A DNA stretch of 5,809 bases from positions 1-5,809 of the forward strand of contig JAIPFG010000203.1 of the NCBI GenBank assembly GCA_021736745.1, in the 5' to 3' direction. Source of the stretch: Pseudomonadales bacterium (GTDB taxonomy: Bacteria; Pseudomonadota; Gammaproteobacteria; Pseudomonadales; IMCC2047). The stretch's first letter is position 1; each line of letters opens with the position of its first letter. This document shows positions 1-4,840 of the stretch, piece after piece. Both the position numbers and the translations under genes were made by a program. The notes below the pieces were generated by a model, which was not told the DNA's origin, ran no database searches, and saw only the letters and a list, made by a program, of their open reading frames with translations.

Positions 1-844
1 GTATGAGTGTTGCTTTCAGTGTCGGGTGCCCTCCATGACCAATGCCTCGTAATCGAGCTTTACCTCCGCTACTGTGTTGTTTAGGCGTTAATCCTAAATA
101 GGCTGCTGCTTGGCGGCCACTACGAAAATGCCTGCCGTCACCCAATGCACAATATAACTGTGTGGCACCAATGACGCCGACACCTTCGATTTCCATCAAC
201 CGTTGGCAAGGTTCAAGTTCTTGGGCGTAGGCTTCAAGTTGCTTTGTCAGCCTATCAATACGTTGGTTAAGTCGGGATAACATGTCCATTTGCTCACTGA
301 ATAAGACGCGTATGGTATAGCTGAGTTCATTTGCAGCGTCTTCAAGGCTTAACATCAGGGTTTCCATCAGTGCCCGTTGTCCTTGGCCGCTGGCAATACC
401 ATACTCCTGCAGTAAACCATGTAGCTGGTTGATGAGCTGGGTGCGTTGCTTAACGAGTAATTCTCTGAGTCTATGGATGCTCTGCAAATCTTGCTGTATC
501 AATGTCTTAATCGGCACTGTCCTAAGATCTGGCCGCATGGCACTCTCAGCAATAGCTAGCGCATCGTTCGCATCGGTTTTGTGACCTTTGCGAAAAGGCG
601 TTACAAACTGAGGGGCAATCAATTTCACTTCATGGCCCATTGATTGCAGTCGTCTAGCCCAAAAATGGGCACTACTACACGCTTCCATCGCGATGATACT
701 GATGGGTTGATTCGCCATATACGCCAACAGGTCTTTGGCCTTGATCGCCTTATTAACCAGCGGCTTTCGGTGGCTACCGTTGATAATGCACACCTGCACG
801 ATACGCTTTGCTAGATCGATACCTATTGTGTTTAGATTACTCAT
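1..844 (-). CDS. IS110-family transposase (DEDD recombinase), C-terminus cut by window edge
   Basis: This is the recombinase that excises and inserts the IS using RuvC-like DEDD chemistry together with a C-terminal catalytic serine. I translated 281 uninterrupted codons from the ATG at 844; the frame is open to the edge, and about 60 residues of a usual 340 are missing. The N-terminal DEDD_Tnp_IS110 domain (about 5-150) shows D10 (GIDLAK), E54 (AMEACSSAHFW), and D91 and D94 (HKTDANDALAIAE), the complete acidic tetrad. A helical linker follows (about 160-210). The Transposase_20 domain starts at a helix-hairpin-helix-like IEGVGVIGATQL (219-230). It contains GRQAAAYLGLTPKQHSSGGK (243-262), where S258 or S259 is the expected serine nucleophile. 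The start is supported by a strong GGAGGAG Shine-Dalgarno ending three bases before the ATG. Nothing visible is broken, so the enzyme may be active if its C-terminus is intact. Confidence 0.93.
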   Translation of the reverse strand, partial: MSNLNTIGIDLAKRIVQVCIINGSHRKPLVNKAIKAKDLLAYMANQPISIIAMEACSSAHFWARRLQSMGHEVKLIAPQFVTPFRKGHKTDANDALAIAESAMRPDLRTVPIKTLIQQDLQSIHRLRELLVKQRTQLINQLHGLLQEYGIASGQGQRALMETLMLSLEDAANELSYTIRVLFSEQMDMLSRLNQRIDRLTKQLEAYAQELEPCQRLMEIEGVGVIGATQLYCALGDGRHFRSGRQAAAYLGLTPKQHSSGGKARLRGIGHGGHPTLKATLI

Positions 845-919
845 GACTCCTCCTGCTTCTAAGTTGGATATAGATCAATCCAAATTTTGGCACAATGATG
901 CCAGTGGAGGGGAGGAGTC
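845..919 (-). promoter_or_regulatory. Branched stem-loop covering the transposase ribosome binding site
   Basis: Read on the minus strand, GACTCCTCC (911-919) is perfectly complementary to GGAGGAGTC (845-853). The second arm contains the GGAGGAG Shine-Dalgarno and touches the ATG at 844. Inside this 9-bp outer stem lie two further perfect hairpins: TGGCA/TGCCA with a 6-nt loop (888-903) and TTGGAT/ATCCAA with an 8-nt loop (864-883). If transcribed from upstream, the RNA could fold as a three-way junction that hides the translation start. This would resemble the protection of other IS elements (for example IS10) against readthrough translation. The pairings are seen directly; the regulatory role is inferred. 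Alternatives are recombinase recognition structure at the element end, or part of a guide RNA. Confidence 0.5.
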
Positions 920-985
920 CCTTTCATTGATAATGGAGTAGAGCCGAAAAATTAGTGACTTGGATAAGAATTGGATAAAACGCAA

Positions 986-1005
986 TTCGAAAAATATATT
1001 TCGAA
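986..1005 (-). terminator. Weak AT-rich hairpin downstream of tRNA-Asp
   Basis: TTCGAAA (986-992) and TTTCGAA (999-1005) form a 7-bp inverted repeat with a 6-nt AT loop, 19 nt past the tRNA-Asp CCA end. In the minus direction it is followed by TTGCGTTTT rather than a clean T run. It is the only candidate terminator for the tRNA unit in the window. The stem is AT-rich, so termination here may be poor. Confidence 0.2.
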
Positions 1006-1023
1006 AATAATCAAGGAGTTAAA

Positions 1024-1100
1024 TGGCGGACCGGACGGGGCTCGAACCCGCGACCTCCGGCGTGACAGGCCGGCATTCTAACCAGCTGAACTACCGGTCC
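1024..1100 (-). tRNA. tRNA-Asp (GUC)
   Basis: This 77-nt tRNA has acceptor arms GGACCGG and CCGGTCC, discriminator G and encoded CCA (1024-1026). The D-arm (AGTTCAGCTGGTTAGA) and the T-loop GGTTCGAGCC are standard. The anticodon loop reads CTGTCAC, giving GUC for aspartate, and the molecule aligns with E. coli tRNA-Asp along its length. G34 of this anticodon is a target of queuosine modification. It is the second gene of a two-tRNA transcript, 16 nt after tRNA-Val. Confidence 0.97.
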
Positions 1101-1116
1101 GCACTTAACTTTAAAA

Positions 1117-1192
1117 TGGTGGGTGGTGACGGGATCGAACCGCCGACCCTCTGCTTGTAAGGCAGATGCTCTCCCAGCTGAGCTAACCACCC
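1117..1192 (-). tRNA. tRNA-Val (UAC)
   Basis: This 76-nt tRNA has acceptor arms GGGTGGT and ACCACCC, discriminator A and encoded CCA (1117-1119). The D-arm is TAGCTCAGCTGGGAGAGCA, the anticodon loop CTTACAA gives UAC for valine, and the T-arm contains GGTTCGATCC. It differs from E. coli tRNA-Val(UAC) at only a few positions, mostly compensated within stems. It is the first gene of the tRNA pair. Confidence 0.97.
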
Positions 1193-1206
1193 AATCGGCT
1201 GAGAGT

Positions 1207-1238
1207 GCGCATTTTATAGAAATCGGTAGCTAAGTCAA
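1207..1238 (-). promoter_or_regulatory. Sigma-70 promoter of the tRNA-Val/tRNA-Asp unit
   Basis: On the minus strand a -35 box TTGACT (1233-1238) is separated by 16 nt from a -10 box TAAAAT (1211-1216). The next bases are GCGC (1207-1210), a GC-rich discriminator typical of tRNA and rRNA promoters under stringent (ppGpp) control. The expected start, near 1203-1205, leaves a leader of about 12 nt before mature tRNA-Val. Box sequences and spacing are seen; stringent control is inferred from known promoters of this class. Confidence 0.8.
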
Positions 1239-1339
1239 ACATTAATACCCAAAAAAGTGAGGCTGTTAAGAAATAATTTTTTGCACATTCAATATCAATG
1301 TAAATTCTATTTTTTGGCGATCAAAACAGGTGATTAAGC

Positions 1340-1369
1340 AACACTATTAAAACTGTTCAGTGTTAAAAT
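1340..1369 (+). promoter_or_regulatory. Candidate queD promoter with overlapping inverted repeat
   Basis: TGTTAAAAT (1361-1369) fits an extended -10 (TGnTAnAAT-like), 40 nt before the queD ATG; no convincing -35 box lies at 16-18 nt. The inverted repeat AACACT (1340-1345)/AGTGTT (1359-1364) overlaps the -10 and could be an operator or an unimportant stem. No preQ1 aptamer is recognisable in the short leader. Confidence 0.35.
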
Positions 1370-1409
1370 AATTCCCCTTTATTCATTCGATATACAAATA
1401 GTCCCTGAA

Positions 1410-1766
1410 ATGGAAATATATAAAGAATTCACTTTTGAAGCGGCTCACCATCTGCCCAACGTCCCACCAAATCATAAATGTCGTCGTTTACACGGTCACT
1501 CCTTTAAAGTCACGATTTATGTTGAAGGCGATATTAGCGGTGAATTGGGGTGGGTGATGGATTTTTCAAATATTAAACGGATCTTTGATCCGCTCTATTC
1601 GATGCTGGATCACCACTACTTGAATGAAATAGATGGTCTTGAAAATCCAACAAGTGAGAATATAGCGATTTGGATTTGGCAACGCTTAAAGCCTGCTTTA
1701 CCTCAACTGAGTAAAGTTGCAATACAAGAAACCTGTACAAGTGGTTGTATTTACAGTGGTGATTAA
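1410..1766 (+). CDS. queD: 6-carboxytetrahydropterin synthase QueD
   Basis: QueD converts 7,8-dihydroneopterin triphosphate to 6-carboxy-5,6,7,8-tetrahydropterin, the second step towards preQ0 and queuosine, in the cytoplasm. The 118-residue product is of normal length and aligns with E. coli QueD throughout. Visible key residues are the Zn ligands H13 (FEAAH), H28 and H30 (RLHGHSF), catalytic C24 (NHKCRRLHGH), the D67/H68 pair (MLDHHYLN) and E107 of QETCTSGC. LENPTSENIAIWIW (77-90) is also family-typical. The ATG at 1410 places FTFEAAH at the usual distance from the N-terminus, but no good Shine-Dalgarno precedes it (TCCCTGAA), so translation may be modest. It stands alone, divergent from the tRNA pair and convergent with the TPR gene. 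A eukaryote-like PTPS role is unlikely given the E. coli-type motifs. Confidence 0.96.
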   Translation: MEIYKEFTFEAAHHLPNVPPNHKCRRLHGHSFKVTIYVEGDISGELGWVMDFSNIKRIFDPLYSMLDHHYLNEIDGLENPTSENIAIWIWQRLKPALPQLSKVAIQETCTSGCIYSGD

Positions 1767-1809
1767 ACCAGAAGAAAAAAAGGCCAGTTATACCGGCCTT
1801 TTTCCTGGT
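1767..1809. terminator. Bidirectional intrinsic terminator between queD and the TPR gene
   Basis: GGCC (1782-1785) pairs with GGCC (1795-1798), flanked by an A run (1775-1781) and TTTTT (1799-1803), so the stem extends and provides a T tract on either strand. Outer ACCAG (1767-1771) and CTGGT (1805-1809) can lengthen it. It begins directly after the queD stop and lies 9 nt past the TPR-gene stop at 1818, so it serves both convergent units. Confidence 0.88.
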
Positions 1810-1817
1810 GAGTTATT

Positions 1818-3155
1818 TTAGCTAAGGCCCTTTTCTAAGGCTTTTGCCCGATCCCTCTCGCCTCTTACATAACGAAGCCATTGGCGTGCAATTTTTTCAC
1901 TTCTTTTATCTTTTTTCGCAGCTTCAAAAGCCTTCAAAGAGGCATCATATTTTTTCAAGTTAAAAAGCGCCATTCCTAAAACAACATTAGCCGTATCAGG
2001 GCGTTTTAATTTACCCTTATCGAACGCTTTATTAACAGAATTAATAGCCTTATCCCAGTCTTCTACATTCAGGTAGGACTGGGCTAAAGACGCATAGAGA
2101 TCACCCGTATCAGATAACTTTGCCGCTGACTCAAAGGCAGGAATAGCTTTTTTATCTTCTTTCGCCAAGGTCCAAGCATTACCCAACAATTTATAATTAC
2201 GGTCAGTTTTCTCTACGATTTTATTTTTCATGCCTTCATCAAGTATGACGGCTGCGCGGTAGGGACGATCATTTTGCATTAAAAACTGAGCATAGGTGAC
2301 AAGCTCCGCGTTTTTTGAAAGCAATTTAGCATCGTTCATTGCCGCAACGGTTGAATACTGATTAAACTCCTGCTTCAATTCACCATACATAGCGGCCAAC
2401 TGAGAGTAATACTCTTTCTTCGGGTATTCGTGGGTTAGGGTTCTTAAAATTTCAAAGGTCTTCTTGTAATCTTCCTTATCGTAATACATGGCGCGCAAAA
2501 GCAGATACCAGTTTTCCTTAACTTCTTTTTCTCTTTCTCGAGCGATTCCAATCGCCTTCTCTACCGCAGGAATGGCTTTGTTATAGTCTTTAAGCTGGTA
2601 ATAACCCTGCCCTAACAGGATATAGGCGTTGGCACCCGGATTTTCAGCAACTTTAAACCACTTTTCCAGTGTTTGTACCGCTTTACTATAGTTTTCCTGG
2701 ACAAAATAGATTTGGGAAAGACTATACAGAGTTCCTACACCCAGCGCTTCTGGTAAATCAGGCTGTTTGAGGACATTCTCATAAGCTTCAATCGTTTTAC
2801 GATAATTTTCCTGCGAGTAATAGATGAACGCATAAAAATTCCATAGCATCGCACGCTCATAACTATTGTATTTATCGTATTTTCTCGGGTCCCGAAGTTC
2901 ATCGAGTAGCCTTAACGCACCAGCGCTATCACCCTTTTCATTGAATTCCTGTGCTTCCTGTAGCTTTTCATGGAGCTTCAAATTTAACGTCGGTGTTTTT
3001 CGGGTTTTACGCTCTGCATGTTGGGGTTTTTCATCTTCCGCAAACGCTTGCCCCATACCTATCCGGCCAGCAATAGGCGCTATCAGCAGCAGCACTGCCG
3101 TACCCACTATCATTGTAGTGAGTGTTTTTCTTATACATTTTGTCACTAAAGCCAT
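1818..3155 (-). CDS. Secreted TPR-repeat protein of the TonB2 operon
   Basis: This is a 445-residue protein with a Sec signal peptide: basic start with K6, R9 and K10, hydrophobic stretch about 13-30, and likely cleavage after AFA (37-39) before EDEKP. The mature part is a charged linker (40-62) followed by about nine or ten degenerate tetratricopeptide units. Clear examples lie near 104-130, 142-171, 177-206, 216-245, 284-310, 320-348, 352-381 and 388-416, with the typical A/G-x3-Y...Y-x-K-A pattern. It has no enzyme motif, so a scaffold or adaptor in the periplasm is likely. TPR proteins commonly close TtpC-ExbB-ExbD-TonB2 clusters in marine gammaproteobacteria and are thought to help TonB2-dependent transport. 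The gene follows tonB after 75 nt, the largest gap in the operon, with a weak GGAA ribosome site. The exact partner is unknown. Confidence 0.85.
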   Translation of the reverse strand: MALVTKCIRKTLTTMIVGTAVLLLIAPIAGRIGMGQAFAEDEKPQHAERKTRKTPTLNLKLHEKLQEAQEFNEKGDSAGALRLLDELRDPRKYDKYNSYERAMLWNFYAFIYYSQENYRKTIEAYENVLKQPDLPEALGVGTLYSLSQIYFVQENYSKAVQTLEKWFKVAENPGANAYILLGQGYYQLKDYNKAIPAVEKAIGIAREREKEVKENWYLLLRAMYYDKEDYKKTFEILRTLTHEYPKKEYYSQLAAMYGELKQEFNQYSTVAAMNDAKLLSKNAELVTYAQFLMQNDRPYRAAVILDEGMKNKIVEKTDRNYKLLGNAWTLAKEDKKAIPAFESAAKLSDTGDLYASLAQSYLNVEDWDKAINSVNKAFDKGKLKRPDTANVVLGMALFNLKKYDASLKAFEAAKKDKRSEKIARQWLRYVRGERDRAKALEKGLS

Positions 3156-3230
3156 AATTCTATTTCCACTTTAGGAATCGCTATATCATAGGTCATCTGA
3201 GTCATTAGCTGATTATTGATGGTTGAATTG

Positions 3231-3857
3231 CTACTTATCAATTTTGAACGTAATTTTATTTTGTACGCCCGCCACATCAACTGGCTCACCATCGATAATC
3301 TTTGGCTTATATTTAAATTTTAATGCAGCTTTTATCGCGGCACTATTGAATATCGTCGTTGGGCTGCCGTTGTCAGTAAAAGCTTCCACCACAAATGGAT
3401 CGGCTACTGTTCCCGATTTAGTTACAGTGAACTCAACAATAACATAACCTTCTATTCCTCGTGATAGCGCTCGGCTGGGATAAATCGGCGCCACTTTAAC
3501 GATTGGCAAATATTCACCATCGCTAGCTCCGAGCCCAATACCGCCAAGATTAACATTAGCATTCACTTTGACTGGGGCCATCGAAATACCACCAGCATCC
3601 GGGATCGAGATATCAACTGGTGGTGGTGCAAGATCGGGCGGGGGTTGTTCTGGCTCTTCCGGTTTTTCCGGCTTTTTCTCTTCCTTGATGATTTCCAATT
3701 CCCGTTCAGGCATATGTATGTCAGCTATTTTTCTCGTTTCACCCTTTTCTACAGACCCTGTGCCCATAGCTATCAAGGCCTGCATAAGGAAAAATAGCGC
3801 CATCGTGATAATCGCAGCAAGCAGAATCGCTACGGGGTATTTAATTGCTGAACCCAT
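3231..3857 (-). CDS. tonB: TonB energy-transducing protein (TonB2 type)
   Basis: TonB carries energy from the ExbB/ExbD motor to outer-membrane TonB-dependent receptors that import iron chelates, haem or other ligands. The 208-residue protein has an N-terminal anchor (about 8-31, AILLAAIITMALFFLMQALI) and a charged segment. A short EK/P-rich spacer follows (about 59-80: KKPEKPEEPEQPPPDLAPPP). The C-terminal domain (about 118-208) has YPSRALSRGIEGYVIVEF and a closing GVQNKITFKI strand. It is shorter than E. coli TonB (239 aa), as usual for TonB2. The anchor has no histidine, so the S-x3-H motif important in E. coli TonB is absent. AGGAGA (3863-3868) supports the ATG at 3857, and exbD ends 15 nt upstream. 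Family assignment is firm; the receptors served are unknown. Confidence 0.93.
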   Translation of the reverse strand: MGSAIKYPVAILLAAIITMALFFLMQALIAMGTGSVEKGETRKIADIHMPERELEIIKEEKKPEKPEEPEQPPPDLAPPPVDISIPDAGGISMAPVKVNANVNLGGIGLGASDGEYLPIVKVAPIYPSRALSRGIEGYVIVEFTVTKSGTVADPFVVEAFTDNGSPTTIFNSAAIKAALKFKYKPKIIDGEPVDVAGVQNKITFKIDK

Positions 3858-3872
3858 AAAGCTCTCCTGTAA

Positions 3873-4271
3873 TTACTCTTCGGTCGCTATCGAGACGTCA
3901 AAAACACCGGCTTCTCGCGCGGCATCCATGACTTTAATAATGGTTTCAGCAGTTGCTTTTTCGTCTGCCTGGATGACAACGGCGCCTTCGGGGTTTTCTG
4001 CCCTTAATCTTTCAACGTTCGAGCGAACAGCTCTCACATCAATACGGCGTTTATCAATCCAAATTTCATTATTACCATTAACAGCGACAAGAATATTCGC
4101 ATTTTTCTTAGACTCGGCGGTTAAAGCGTCAGGTCTATTCACTTCGATTCCTGTCTCCTTAATAAAGGAAGCAGTGACAATGAAGAAGATCAGCATAATG
4201 AACACGACGTCCAGCATAGGCGTCAAGTCAATAGACTGCTCTTCTTCTGCTCTTGCATTATGTCTTCGCAT
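3873..4271 (-). CDS. exbD: Biopolymer transport protein ExbD
   Basis: ExbD is the proton-carrying stator-like subunit in the ExbB/ExbD motor of the inner membrane. The product is 132 residues, near the usual 130-145. A basic cytoplasmic start (MRRHNAR) leads to IDLTPMLDVVFIMLIFFIVT (14-33), the single transmembrane helix. D21 in PMLDVVF matches the essential aspartate (D25) of E. coli ExbD. The periplasmic domain contains NRPDAL, VAVNGNNEIWID and VVIQADEKATAETIIKVMDA (about 98-117), all typical of the ExbD/TolR fold. It starts 10 nt after the exbB stop, with GAGAAG as ribosome site, so translation is probably coupled. TolR is excluded by the neighbouring TonB and TtpC. Confidence 0.95.
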   Translation of the reverse strand: MRRHNARAEEEQSIDLTPMLDVVFIMLIFFIVTASFIKETGIEVNRPDALTAESKKNANILVAVNGNNEIWIDKRRIDVRAVRSNVERLRAENPEGAVVIQADEKATAETIIKVMDAAREAGVFDVSIATEE

Positions 4272-4281
4272 TAGTCTTCTC

Positions 4282-4809
4282 TCAATGCTCTATAGTGAGT
4301 TGATCTTGGATCAGCTCTTTTTCACGTTCTGCTTTACGAGCCAGCCAAGTCGATGCAAACACTCCGGACAGAGCGGCAACCATACCCGCCATTGTAGGAA
4401 TTGTCGCTTTCGAGACTCCGCTTGCCATTGAACGTGCATCCCCCCCGCCGGTAATTGCCAGGATGTTGAATACTTCAATCATACCCGTCACAGTACCCAA
4501 CAGCCCCAATAATGGACAGAGGGCTACCATAGTTTTAATAATCTGAAGATTCTGATCAACCCGTAGATTGACTCGGGAAATAATTGCTTCGCGAATGCGG
4601 TGAGCCCGCCATGATTTAATATCCTCACGGGTATTCCAATCATTGACGACATGTTGAACCAGTTTGCGATGGGTGGCACCGAAGTACCACACCCGTTCAA
4701 ATACCAGACTCCACATGGCAAATAGCAGCAAAGCAATAAACCAGAGTACGGGCCCCCCTGCATCCATAAAGGCGGTGAGGGCATCGTATATGTCATAAAA
4801 CCAAAACAT
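4282..4809 (-). CDS. exbB: MotA/TolQ/ExbB proton channel protein ExbB (ExbB2 type)
   Basis: This is an inner-membrane subunit of the proton channel that powers TonB. The 175-residue protein is shorter than E. coli ExbB (244), as expected for ExbB2. Predicted helices are 19-36, 92-117 (ALCPLLGLLGTVTGMIEVF) and 133-155 (SKATIPTMAGMVAALSGVFA), with a cytoplasmic loop between the first two. The signature GLLGTVTGM (102-110) is complete. The channel threonines (T106 and T139) are retained, but the position of E. coli E176 is taken by K134. The start at 4809 is supported by AGGA 8 nt upstream. It follows ttpC by 31 nt and precedes exbD by 10 nt. TolQ is an unlikely alternative given the TonB context. 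Confidence 0.93.
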   Translation of the reverse strand: MFWFYDIYDALTAFMDAGGPVLWFIALLLFAMWSLVFERVWYFGATHRKLVQHVVNDWNTREDIKSWRAHRIREAIISRVNLRVDQNLQIIKTMVALCPLLGLLGTVTGMIEVFNILAITGGGDARSMASGVSKATIPTMAGMVAALSGVFASTWLARKAEREKELIQDQLTIEH

Positions 4810-4840
4810 AGTTTGATTCCTAAGTTTATTGGTTAACTAA

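Larger units (their letters stand above)
1..920 (-). mobile_element. IS110-family insertion sequence, 5' part (left end outside window)
   Basis: The element is recognised from its DEDD transposase and the non-coding end upstream of it. Transposase wording (GIDLAK, MEACSSAHFW, QHSSGGKARL) resembles the IS1111 group of the IS110 family. Such elements usually lack terminal inverted repeats and target duplications, so the outer boundary cannot be read from one end. The right limit given here is the end of the structured region next to a GGGACTCCTCC block (minus strand, 911-921). The true end could lie anywhere between about 905 and the tRNA-Asp gene at 1024. The 3' end of the gene and the other terminus are beyond position 1. 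IS110-family elements move by a bridge-RNA-guided recombinase; in the IS1111 group that RNA is normally encoded downstream of the gene, hence outside this window. Confidence 0.8.

Noticed and set aside
735..941. Plus-strand 68-codon open frame over the transposase start
   Set aside because: It is antisense to the transposase N-terminus and leader, has no family resemblance and no ribosome site; the minus frame carries the full DEDD signature.
1024..1044. tRNA-Asp 3' end as attachment site of an integrated island
   Set aside because: No second copy of the tRNA 3' sequence occurs in the window, and the adjacent mobile gene is an IS110 transposase, not a tyrosine integrase.
1370..1409. preQ1 riboswitch before queD
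   Set aside because: The short leader shows no preQ1-I or preQ1-II aptamer pattern.
3156..3230. Separate promoter for the TPR gene in the 75-nt gap
   Set aside because: TATGAT is present on the minus strand, but no -35-like box lies at 16-18 nt; evidence is too thin to list.
2866..3447. Plus-strand open frames opposite the TPR gene and tonB
   Set aside because: They are antisense to well-supported genes and have no recognisable domain.
3568..4431. Long plus-strand open frame (287 codons)
   Set aside because: It runs antisense to tonB, exbD and exbB, which are clear homologues; the serine-rich, low-complexity product is a typical shadow frame.
4810..4840. Fur box or internal promoter within the TonB operon
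   Set aside because: No Fur-like palindrome or convincing promoter is seen in the ttpC-exbB gap; the operon control region is expected right of 5809.
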